DNA of 64,000 bases from contig NC_009656.1 of the NCBI RefSeq assembly GCF_000017205.1, forward strand, positions 6,440,501 through 6,504,500, written 5' to 3'. Shown here in pieces: positions 28,190-35,749 of the stretch. Below the pieces are notes generated by a model. It ran no database searches. It saw nothing but the letters and a program-made list of their open reading frames with translations, and was not told the origin of the DNA. Both the position numbers and the translations under genes were made by a program. Origin of the DNA: Pseudomonas paraeruginosa PA7 (lineage in GTDB: Bacteria; Pseudomonadota; Gammaproteobacteria; Pseudomonadales; Pseudomonadaceae). Numbering within the stretch: the stretch's first letter is position 1; each line of letters starts with the position of its first letter.

Positions 28190-29020
28190 TCAGAGTGGCT
28201 TACGGGCAATGATCGCCTGGCTCTTCGGCATGGCGCGGTCGAGAGCCTTCTTGATGCGTGGGCCGTCCTCCATCGACAACAGCATGTTCCAGGTCCGCGT
28301 CCAGCTCTCCAGCAAGGGATGCCAGGGCGGCGACAGTTCCTGCCTGCAGGCCCAGAACAGGAACCACCAGACCGACCAGTAGAACCCATACTGGGTACGC
28401 CGTTCGATCACCAGGCCGGCGGACTCCACCAAACGGGCGAAATCATCACGCTCGAACACCCGGATGTGGTTCGGATGCTCGAAATAAGCCGGCGGCGCCA
28501 ACTCTTTCTGCACGCTTTCGCCAAGCGGATCGGGAACGGTAAGCAGGTACAGCGCGCCCGGTTTGCCGACACGCACCAGTTCACGCATGAACTGCGCAGG
28601 ATCGGCCACGTGCTCGAGTACCTCCATCGCCACGACTTTGTTGACCCGCGCATCCTCCAACGGAATCGGATCACCGTCTGTCACCAGAGGAATGATGCCC
28701 CGCGCGGGCGAGCCCTGGAGAGCCTGTTCGACGGCAGCGACCTTGGCCGCATCGATATCCGCGAAGATCACCTCGGCTCCGCGCTGGGCGCAAAATTGCA
28801 CGAAGGGTCCATCACCACAGCCGATGTCGAGGATCGAGTCTTCCGCCATGATCGGGAAACCCTCGAACAATTCGCCGCTCTCCTGCTGGAACCAGCCACT
28901 CAGATAGGCATCGGTCAGGGTGGACTGCTCCTCGACGGCCTCGTCAGCCGGTGCGGTCGGCACTTCGGATACGGATACGGGCTGAGGCCGCCCGGATATG
29001 CGCTTGAAGAACTCCAGCAT
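28190..29020 (-). CDS. SAM-dependent methyltransferase, CPA-modification type (copy 2)
   Basis: A 276-residue class I methyltransferase. Motif I is ILDIGCGDGPFVQFCA, the acidic end of strand 2 is FADID, and motif IV is VVAMEVLEHV. It is clearly paralogous to the product of 30183-31073: both share SGWxQxExxELFxGFP and the end PKSQxIxARKP. PA5457 and PA5459 of PAO1 are two such methyltransferases in the five-gene set needed for normal CPA, where a 3-O-methylated rhamnose terminus has been described. Nine bases separate it from the acyltransferase. Confidence 0.9.
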   Translation of the reverse strand: MLEFFKRISGRPQPVSVSEVPTAPADEAVEEQSTLTDAYLSGWFQQESGELFEGFPIMAEDSILDIGCGDGPFVQFCAQRGAEVIFADIDAAKVAAVEQALQGSPARGIIPLVTDGDPIPLEDARVNKVVAMEVLEHVADPAQFMRELVRVGKPGALYLLTVPDPLGESVQKELAPPAYFEHPNHIRVFERDDFARLVESAGLVIERRTQYGFYWSVWWFLFWACRQELSPPWHPLLESWTRTWNMLLSMEDGPRIKKALDRAMPKSQAIIARKPL

Positions 29021-29028
29021 TGCGACTC

Positions 29029-30186
29029 CTAGATACGCTCGGCCGGTAGCACGGCCATGGTTTCGGGCGTCCGACCCTGTATGAGAAGAATTCTGGACTG
29101 GCGGGCCCCGAAGCGACGAAACGGGCTTTCCACCCAGCGATAGTTAAGCTCGCTGAACATGAGGATCAGACCCACGGAAACCACCAGGTAAGGAAAGAAA
29201 TATGCCGGTCCGACGTGTTCCTCTGGATACAGGCGATAAAACAGTTCGCGAGTGAAAAAGAACGCCGGCACATGTATGAGATAGATCGCGTAGGAACGAT
29301 TGCCGATCCATATCAATAGCCTCTTCAACAAACCCGGCGGGCAGATCAGGTTCGCGTCGTAGGCCGCCATCCAGACCAGCCCGGCACAAAGCAGGGCAAT
29401 CAGGCCCATGCTGAAGGACGGCACCGGCAGGCGACTCGCCAGCAGGGTCAGGCACAGCAGGGCGAGGACCAGCAACAGGCGGGAAAGATGCCGACCATGC
29501 AACCACGCAGGCACCCGTCCGGCAGTGAAACGCTCGTGAATCATCGCAATGAGGATTCCATAAGCCAGCGCATCGGTCCGCAGCATCATCAGCCACAACG
29601 ACTGCAGGCGCGGCGCGAAGCATTGCAGGAAAATCAGCACCAGCACCACTGGCAGCACGTAGCGTCGCCCAAGCAAGGCCAGCAATGGGAACAGCAGGTA
29701 GAACTGCTCCTCCAGTGACAGGCTCCAGTAGACGAAACTGACACCGATTTCGCCTTCACCGAAGGTAAGGGCGAAGCGCACATTCGCCACTTGCAGCAAT
29801 GCGGCCAGAGTGGCCTCAGCGTTGGCGCGCAGGCTGCCGAACACACCGCTCTGGTTGAACCCCCAGCACAATCCGAGGATCACCGCGAGCCACAGCCAGG
29901 CGGACGGCCAGAGGCGCCAGGCACGGCGGACCCAGAATGCCAGCAGGATGTACCAGGCCTGCCTGCGGCTTCCGCTGGCCTGCAGGCGTGGCAGCAAGTC
30001 GCGGGCGATGACGAACCCCGAAATGGCGAAGAACAGGTCCACGCCGAAAGAGCCGCCAATGAAGGTGTAGAACCATTCCAGCGCCGGGCTCGACCAACTG
30101 AAGAGGTTGCCCTGGGCGTGCTGCAGCACCACGAAAAGTACCGCTACGGCTCTCAGCACTTCGATATCGTCGATACGACGATTCAT
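29029..30186 (-). CDS. Acyltransferase family 3 membrane protein, CPA-modification operon (PA5458-type)
   Basis: A 385-residue OafA/YrhL-type acyltransferase with about ten membrane segments. The motif LRAVAVLFVVLQHAQGN carries the catalytic His, then GVDLFFAISGFVIARDLLP and WSLSLEEQFYLLFPLLAL follow. Likely role: O-acetylation of the CPA chain or its terminal cap. It overlaps the upstream methyltransferase by 4 bp. It is only distantly like the acyltransferase at 24115-25173. Confidence 0.9.
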   Translation of the reverse strand: MNRRIDDIEVLRAVAVLFVVLQHAQGNLFSWSSPALEWFYTFIGGSFGVDLFFAISGFVIARDLLPRLQASGSRRQAWYILLAFWVRRAWRLWPSAWLWLAVILGLCWGFNQSGVFGSLRANAEATLAALLQVANVRFALTFGEGEIGVSFVYWSLSLEEQFYLLFPLLALLGRRYVLPVVLVLIFLQCFAPRLQSLWLMMLRTDALAYGILIAMIHERFTAGRVPAWLHGRHLSRLLLVLALLCLTLLASRLPVPSFSMGLIALLCAGLVWMAAYDANLICPPGLLKRLLIWIGNRSYAIYLIHVPAFFFTRELFYRLYPEEHVGPAYFFPYLVVSVGLILMFSELNYRWVESPFRRFGARQSRILLIQGRTPETMAVLPAERI

Positions 30187-31073
30187 GAACGGCGACTCTC
30201 CGGCTTACGCGCCACAATCACCTGGCTCTTCGGCAGCAGGTCGTCCAGGGCCGCCTTCATCGGCGCCGACTCAGGCATCTTGAGCAATTGATGCCACAGC
30301 TTCGCCCAATCGTTGAGCAATGGCGGATACGGCGGCTGTACCACGTCGTGGGAGGCGCCCTCCAACTCGGCACCGGTTGCCCGCGCGCAAGTCCAGTAGA
30401 TGCACATCCACAAGGTCCAGTAGAAACCGAAGGTCGACTGTTGGAGTACCTCCAATCCCGACTCCCTGACCAACCCGGCGAACTGCTCGCGCTCGAAAAT
30501 GCGCACATGGTTCGGCGCCGAGAAGTAATAGGACGGTGCGAACCTTTTCTGCAGATGCTCGCCAGCCGCATCCGGCACGGCAAGCAGATAGAGAGCCCCT
30601 GGCTGCCCCACCCGGACCAGCTCGGCCAGCACCTGTGCCGGATCGTCCACGTGTTCGAGCATCTCCAGCGCGATAACGCGGGTCGCCAGGGCATCTTCCA
30701 GCGGTAGCGGGCAGCTATCGGAGACGATCCCCTGCGCATCCCGTGCCGGGGTCGACGCCACACGTTGGCGCAGGGCCTCGATCTTCTCCTCGACCACATC
30801 GGAGAAGATCACCCGGGCGCCGCGATTGGCGCAGAACAGGGTTGCCCCGCCAGCGCCGCAGCCGACATCCAGGACCACATCGTCCGCACTCACCGGAAAG
30901 CCCTTGAACAATTCGTCGGTCTCGCTCTGGTACCAGCCGCTCTGCACCGCGTCCACCAGACCGCAATCCCGCGAATCGACGTAATCCGGAGCATTCTCCG
31001 GAGCTTCGACGGGCCTTTCCCTCTCCAACGATTGCGGCCCTCGCCAGGCCTCCAACAGACGACGCAGGCTCAT
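30183..31073 (-). CDS. SAM-dependent methyltransferase, CPA-modification type (copy 1)
   Basis: A 296-residue class I methyltransferase. VLDVGCGAGGATLFCA is motif I, and VIALEMLEHVDDPAQVLAEL is motif IV with the following helix. Highly similar in layout to the product of 28190-29020, so the pair arose by duplication, with the acyltransferase now between them. It carries a short insertion (TGAELEGASHDVV) that the paralogue lacks. Overlaps the flanking genes by 4 bp on both sides. Confidence 0.9.
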   Translation of the reverse strand: MSLRRLLEAWRGPQSLERERPVEAPENAPDYVDSRDCGLVDAVQSGWYQSETDELFKGFPVSADDVVLDVGCGAGGATLFCANRGARVIFSDVVEEKIEALRQRVASTPARDAQGIVSDSCPLPLEDALATRVIALEMLEHVDDPAQVLAELVRVGQPGALYLLAVPDAAGEHLQKRFAPSYYFSAPNHVRIFEREQFAGLVRESGLEVLQQSTFGFYWTLWMCIYWTCARATGAELEGASHDVVQPPYPPLLNDWAKLWHQLLKMPESAPMKAALDDLLPKSQVIVARKPESRRS

Positions 31074-32560
31074 GCTTCCAGCGCCTCCCGCTCGAGAAAG
31101 GTCTCCAGCTTCCGCCGCGCGGCTTCGCGCGAGCAGTGTCCACGCATGCGCTCAATGGCATCGGCGGACATCCGTGCGTACAGTTCCGGCCGTTCGGCAT
31201 AGCAGGTATAGGCGGCCCGATAGGCCGCCACCAACGACTGCCAGTCGACCTGGTGCCGCAGTGTGCGATAGGCCAGGCGCGGATCGTGCGGCCAAGCGGT
31301 AGCGTCCAGCCAGGAATCCACCACGAAGGCTACCCGCTCGTCGATATAGTCGGCCATCGCCGAATGCCGTGGCGCTACGGCGGGTTTTCCGCAGGAGAGA
31401 AACTCCATCAGCGGTAGGCACTGCCCCTCACCATGGGAGGCATTGACGACGAACGCCGTACCGCGGATCAACGACTCGAAGTCGTTTCCTTCGAGGAATC
31501 CCTGGAGCAGCACGACGCGACAACGGAACGCCGGCATCCGGGCCATGCACATCAGCATGTCGTTCATCGCGGACTGGTATTCATGATGGCCCAGTTTGAA
31601 CAGCAGGGTAGCGTTCGGCTGGTCGCGGAACGCCGCGCAGAACGCCGTCAGCATATCGACCCAGTTCTTGCGCCCGTCGTAGGGGTTGAACAGCGCCGTG
31701 AACACGACACCGGAAAGCTGCAGACTATGCTCGGCCAGCTTCAGGACCGGCATCTCGGAGTTTTCCCCGCCAACCGGGGGCAGGCCTTGCGGTTCGACCG
31801 GGTTCTCCGGCTCGAGTCGCTTCTCCTGCCCGTCCGGCGCGGGCGCGGCAGGTTCTTTGCCGAGCAGGACCTGTCGATACCACTGCCCCAGATAATCCAG
31901 GGTGATCCTCAGTGGCGAGCGGGGATTGGGCGCGCTCGTTGACCCGGCGCTGGCGCCCCGGGCGGCGGTAACCGCCCGTTGGACAGCATCGATGCCCGGC
32001 ATATAGGGCGCCAGAGACACGTCATGACTGTCGAGCACCACGCCTCGGGCGATCCGCAGGGGCCGGTGCTGGACTTGCCCAGCGGTCGCGGTGGAACGCA
32101 AGCCTTCGTACTTGTCCCAGACCGGTGCAGGGATCGAGAGCACTGGGAACTCCTGACCCAGCAGATCGCGCACAGCTCGGACGGTGAGCTCCGAATGGGT
32201 GATCGCCGCCCCGCAGCGCTTCAATACCACGGCCCAGTTCTGCTGCTCTTCTTCGAGCCATGGCTCGCTGGGAATCGAGTCGAACTCCCAGGCAAATACC
32301 GGGAAAGTTGGGCAACGCAGCTCCAGAGGCGTCTTGTGCGGCGGAGTGAACGAGAGAAACACACAGGACTCGCCATCCGAGATGGCCTGCTCGTATAACG
32401 CATCCACTTCCCGCCCAGGTGCTTCCACCACCACTACGTCGCCCAGCTCCCGAAGTACCGGAAGGAATTCCTTGAGCACGAAGTAGTAGCTGTAGTCGGG
32501 CAGTCCCAGGCTACGCGCGATGGTTGCTGCCGATATTTCCGAATGAACGAGGATTTTCAT
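31070..32560 (-). CDS. GT-B glycosyltransferase, CPA-modification type (copy 2)
   Basis: A 496-residue GT4-like protein. It shares CVFLSFTPPHKTPLELRCPT, FAWEFDSIP, GVVFTALFNPYDGRKNW and the donor site NASHGEGQCLPLMEFLSCGKP with the product of the preceding gene, so the two are tandem paralogues. PA5455 and PA5456 of PAO1 are the corresponding pair of glycosyltransferases. The ATG at 32560 overlaps the upstream stop by one base; a GTG at 32563 is an alternative. The acceptor is probably the non-reducing end of the D-rhamnan. Confidence 0.88.
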   Translation of the reverse strand: MKILVHSEISAATIARSLGLPDYSYYFVLKEFLPVLRELGDVVVVEAPGREVDALYEQAISDGESCVFLSFTPPHKTPLELRCPTFPVFAWEFDSIPSEPWLEEEQQNWAVVLKRCGAAITHSELTVRAVRDLLGQEFPVLSIPAPVWDKYEGLRSTATAGQVQHRPLRIARGVVLDSHDVSLAPYMPGIDAVQRAVTAARGASAGSTSAPNPRSPLRITLDYLGQWYRQVLLGKEPAAPAPDGQEKRLEPENPVEPQGLPPVGGENSEMPVLKLAEHSLQLSGVVFTALFNPYDGRKNWVDMLTAFCAAFRDQPNATLLFKLGHHEYQSAMNDMLMCMARMPAFRCRVVLLQGFLEGNDFESLIRGTAFVVNASHGEGQCLPLMEFLSCGKPAVAPRHSAMADYIDERVAFVVDSWLDATAWPHDPRLAYRTLRHQVDWQSLVAAYRAAYTCYAERPELYARMSADAIERMRGHCSREAARRKLETFLEREALEA

Positions 32561-34014
32561 CACGCCAGACTCCGCAGCGAATCAACGGAACCGGGAGTCG
32601 TGCTCTCTGAACCGGCAATTCGCCCCAGGAAGTCCCCCAGGGCACCACTCACCTGCTCCACGGAACAGAACGCCTCCATCTCATGTCTGGCTCGCGACAG
32701 CATGGCGCGATAACGCTCCGGTTCCTCCTTCGCCATTGCATAGGCCTGGCGATAGGCCTCCATCAATGACTGCCAATCCAGGCGATGCCGGTGGGTCACC
32801 AGCATTCCGGTGGGATCGTGGGGCCAGCAGGTCGGCTCGGGGGCACAGGCCACCGGAAGCGCGATATCGTCGTTCAGGTAATCGGCCATGGCGGTATGCC
32901 GCGGCGCAATCGCCGGCCTGCCGGCGCAGAGGAACTCCATGAGGGGCAGGCACAGCCCTTCACCGCTGGAAGCGTTCACGTAGAACGTGGTAGCTGCCAT
33001 CAGTTCGCGATACTGCGGATCCTCGAGAAAGCCATGGAGCACCAGCACGCGGCAAGCGAACGGAGCCAGACGGGAGAGCAGCGTGATCAACACTATCCGG
33101 TAGTATTCCAGGTCGTGGTGAGTCATCTTGACGATCAATGTGGCATCCGGAACGTCGCGGAACGCCCAGCAAAACGCGGTGATCAGGTCGACCCAGTTCT
33201 TGCGCCCGTCGGCCGGATTCAACACGGTGGTGAATACCACGCCGTCGACCTGCACATGCTGGATGGGCGCTGGTGGCGCGACGTTCGGTTCGGCGACGAC
33301 GACAGGTTTCGCATAACACCCGCGAATCTCGTTCCACCAGGCCTCCGCCAACCGGCAGCTCAGCGCCCAGCGCGTATTGCGGGGCGGCGACGCCACCTGC
33401 TCTCCGGTGGGCTCCTCTGCTGGCGCCTCTTCTGCTTCTACGACCGGCGGCCGCCTGACCAGCCCATCGGCGCTCAGGCCCAGCAGCGGACTGTCGATAA
33501 CCTGTCCGGCAAAGGAAAAGGCTCTTGCCGCCAGCGTCAATTCGCTCGGCTCGGAGTCGGCGAAGCGTGCCCAGACGGGCGCCGGCAATGCCAGCACCGG
33601 CAGCGGCGAAACCTCCCTGACCAACTGCGCGGCCTCGCGGCTGGTCACCACCGCGCCGGCGACTCTTTCGAACACATAGCGCCAGTCGTTGCGCGGTTCG
33701 CCCTCCCAGGCCACGTTCGGCAGACTGTCGAACTCCCAGGCGAACAGCGGCACAGTCGGGCAACGCAGCCCCAGCGGGGTCTGATGGGGAGGACTGAAGC
33801 TCAGGAACACCACCGGGTGCCCTTTGCTCGAATAATCGTCGAACAGGCGATCGACTTCCGCCGTGGACGCCACTTCGATCACCCGCCCCAAGGCATGTAG
33901 CGCCGGGAGGAATTCCTGTAGGAGGAAGAAGTAGCTGTATTCCGGCTTGCCAAGGGATGACAGGATGCTATCCCTACCGATCTTGGAGCCGATGAGAATG
34001 ATCGTTTCCGCCAT
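32560..34014 (-). CDS. GT-B glycosyltransferase, CPA-modification type (copy 1)
   Basis: A 484-residue GT4-like protein and first gene of the leftward operon. It has PVVFLSFSPPHQTPLGLRCP, the FTTVLNPADGRKNW hinge and NASSGEGLCLPLMEFLCAGR at the donor site. It is a tandem paralogue of the next gene. The seven genes 34014 to 25117 overlap or nearly touch, so they form one translational unit. Role in CPA capping is inferred from the PA5455-PA5459 family. Confidence 0.9.
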   Translation of the reverse strand: MAETIILIGSKIGRDSILSSLGKPEYSYFFLLQEFLPALHALGRVIEVASTAEVDRLFDDYSSKGHPVVFLSFSPPHQTPLGLRCPTVPLFAWEFDSLPNVAWEGEPRNDWRYVFERVAGAVVTSREAAQLVREVSPLPVLALPAPVWARFADSEPSELTLAARAFSFAGQVIDSPLLGLSADGLVRRPPVVEAEEAPAEEPTGEQVASPPRNTRWALSCRLAEAWWNEIRGCYAKPVVVAEPNVAPPAPIQHVQVDGVVFTTVLNPADGRKNWVDLITAFCWAFRDVPDATLIVKMTHHDLEYYRIVLITLLSRLAPFACRVLVLHGFLEDPQYRELMAATTFYVNASSGEGLCLPLMEFLCAGRPAIAPRHTAMADYLNDDIALPVACAPEPTCWPHDPTGMLVTHRHRLDWQSLMEAYRQAYAMAKEEPERYRAMLSRARHEMEAFCSVEQVSGALGDFLGRIAGSESTTPGSVDSLRSLA

Positions 34015-34362
34015 AAATCCGCGCAGGTACTGCTACCCCGTCCTTCTCTGCATTGTTATGTCGTTATTGTCGCAGCCGCCTGGCGCCCATCTGGAGACGG
34101 TGCTGCGGCGATTCAAAGATCGCGTCATCTTGCCGTGAAAAATGCGGAATAGCACCAGCTTTCACTTCATTCGCGAAAAACCCGAGCAAATAGGGAGCTA
34201 GCTGTCGATCAGGCGCAAATGTGGAACAGCTGCGAACTTCCCGAGCGGAACAGTCGGCGTACACAGCGGGCTGTTCCGCTGAAACGCCCGTGGCCTGTCC
34301 CTGCCCGTCACCCGACAACCCGCTCATGCTCCAACTCTCTCCCTGCGGATGAGGAACAGGCC
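34015..34362. other. Divergent intergenic region between the CPA-modification operon and the second DUF1127 gene
   Basis: No gene is supported in these 348 bases. The region must hold the leftward operon promoter and the rightward DUF1127 promoter. The first ~180 bp next to the operon are moderately AT-rich. I see no strong hairpin and no convincing -35/-10 pair. Confidence 0.4.
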
Positions 34363-34554
34363 ATGGGATACTCTTCGCAAGCGCATCCGATATCATCCCC
34401 GACAACCTCGCACTGGCGCGATTGCCTGCTCAGATGGCGCCATAACGTCCGGTCCCGCCGGCTGCTGGCACAGATGAGCGAACACGACCTCGCCGACCTG
34501 GCGATCAGCCCGAGCGAACGCTACGTAGAGATTTCGAAACCTTTCTGGCGCTGA
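34363..34554 (+). CDS. DUF1127 small protein (second copy)
   Basis: A 63-residue basic protein. The C-terminal half carries the DUF1127 pattern RSRRLLAQMSEHDLADLAIS and ends SKPFWR, matching the end of the product of 9094-9297. The start at 34363 is preceded by GAGGAACAGG. The N-terminus is unlike the other copy. The two copies bracket the whole CPA/D-Araf region. Confidence 0.88.
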   Translation: MGYSSQAHPISSPTTSHWRDCLLRWRHNVRSRRLLAQMSEHDLADLAISPSERYVEISKPFWR

Positions 34555-34587
34555 GCCGCTGGTGACGTGGCGCACAGTTGGTTAGTC

Positions 34588-34629
34588 TCAGCGTTGACAC
34601 GGCCGCGTGGATGCGGCCGTCTACGCTGA
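34588..34629 (+). terminator. Long hairpin between the DUF1127 and first DUF2388 genes
   Basis: An outer stem TCAGCGT/ACGCTGA (34588-34594, 34623-34629) encloses an inner stem ACGGCCGC/GCGGCCGT (34599-34606, 34613-34620) with a 6-nt loop. It ends 20 bp before the DUF2388 ATG, so it is either a DUF1127 terminator or a leader structure controlling DUF2388. No U-tract. Confidence 0.55.
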
Positions 34630-34649
34630 CTTCGTTCGGAGCAACTCAC

Positions 34650-34967
34650 ATGAAACGTCTGCGCCTGATCGGTGCCGCTGCCCTGCTCGCCTGCGCCTCC
34701 AGCGCCTTCGCCAGCAGCTTCGTGGTCACCACGGATACCCTGGTTCGCGCCACCGGCATGACTTCCAACGCCACTTCGGACATCACCAACTCGTTCCGCG
34801 ACGACAAGATCGTCCTCGAAGCGCGCGACGACGCCGCCAGCTTCGTCGCCAGCCAGGGCGACATCCGCGGTTCGCACCTGGAGGCCGCGCTGCGCCACAT
34901 CCGTGGCAAGCTGCCGAGCCTGGCGGCCAACGACATGCAACTGGCCCAGGCGATCCTCACCATCTGA
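34650..34967 (+). CDS. DUF2388 secreted protein 1
   Basis: A 105-residue protein with a clear signal peptide (MKRLRLIGAAALLACASSAFA). The mature region has the family core ARDDAASFVASQGDIRGSHL followed by an amphipathic helix and a final LAQAILTI. Four DUF2388 genes occur in this window and all keep DAASFVAS-x-G-x-IRG. Members are Pseudomonas-restricted as far as I know and have no known function. Predicted periplasmic. Confidence 0.9.
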   Translation: MKRLRLIGAAALLACASSAFASSFVVTTDTLVRATGMTSNATSDITNSFRDDKIVLEARDDAASFVASQGDIRGSHLEAALRHIRGKLPSLAANDMQLAQAILTI

Positions 34968-34982
34968 GCCACCCGCCCCGCT

Positions 34983-35004
34983 GCCGCAGCCGCCCGGCTG
35001 CGGC
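34983..35004 (+). terminator. Hairpin after DUF2388 gene 1
   Basis: Perfect arms GCCGCAGCC (34983-34991) and GGCTGCGGC (34996-35004) with a 4-nt loop lie 16 bp after the stop. There is no U-tract. Confidence 0.55.
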
Positions 35005-35091
35005 GATGACCCGGTCGACCGGCCACACTGGCTCCGCGCCGCACATTCCGTTAGCCTTGGCGGCTGTTCCAGTCCTGTTCCGCACAACCCC

Positions 35092-35385
35092 ATGCGTTGC
35101 CGATTCTCGTTGCTCTTCTGTTGCCTGCTGGCGCCCGCTGCGCACGCCTTCGATACCACGACGGCGTTCACGGCGAAGTCCCTTTACGTCACCAGCAAGC
35201 TGACCAGCACGCCGTTCGAGAACAAATTGTTACGCGATGCCCGGGTCGATGCGGCCAGCTTCGTCGCCAGCGATGGCAGCATTCGCGGTGCGCGCCTGGA
35301 AGCGGCGCTACGCTGGTTGCGTGTCGCGCACCCCGAGCTGGCGGCCAGCGATCAGGAACTGGCCGAAGCAATTCTTGCCCAATAG
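35092..35385 (+). CDS. DUF2388 secreted protein 2
   Basis: A 97-residue protein with a short signal peptide (MRCRFSLLFCCLLAPAAHA). The core is VDAASFVASDGSIRGARLEA and the end LAEAILAQ. The acidic pair before DAASF found in the other copies (ARDD) is here ARVD. ATG at 35092 is the only start that gives the signal peptide. Confidence 0.88.
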   Translation: MRCRFSLLFCCLLAPAAHAFDTTTAFTAKSLYVTSKLTSTPFENKLLRDARVDAASFVASDGSIRGARLEAALRWLRVAHPELAASDQELAEAILAQ

Positions 35386-35413
35386 GCGATCACCACCGTC
35401 CCGGAGAACCTCC

Positions 35414-35749
35414 ATGCGCCGTAGCTCCATGCGTCATAGCCCCCTGTTCGCCGCCCTGCTGCTGGCGCTCTGCGCCACCGCCGCGGAGGCCCGCTCGGTG
35501 GTCGCGACCAGCAACATCATCGTCCGCGCCCTGGACCGCAGCATCGACTTCACCTCGGACACCACCACCTCCGTGCGCGACATGAAAGTGGTCACCGAGG
35601 CGCGCGACGATGCCGCCAGTTTCGTCGCCAGCGACGGCGCCATCCGCGGCGCCCAGCTGGAAGCCGCGATGCGGACCCTGCGCAACCGTCTGCCGGAAGC
35701 CCGTGAAGCCTCCGACCAGGTCCTCGCCGAAGCCATCCTCGCCCTGTGA
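35414..35749 (+). CDS. DUF2388 secreted protein 3
   Basis: A 111-residue protein; the signal peptide ends ATAAEA, and mature residues follow the family pattern ARDDAASFVASDGAIRGAQL and LAEAILAL. ATG at 35414 has GGAGAA upstream; an internal ATG four codons later (MRHSP is preceded by MRRSS) is an alternative. Its stop overlaps the GTG start of the DUF4105 gene. Confidence 0.9.
   Translation: MRRSSMRHSPLFAALLLALCATAAEARSVVATSNIIVRALDRSIDFTSDTTTSVRDMKVVTEARDDAASFVASDGAIRGAQLEAAMRTLRNRLPEAREASDQVLAEAILAL

Noticed and set aside
18552-34014. Possible genomic island with integrase, IS elements or att repeats
   Set aside because: I found no transposase, integrase, tRNA gene or flanking direct repeat. 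Exchange by homologous recombination fits better.
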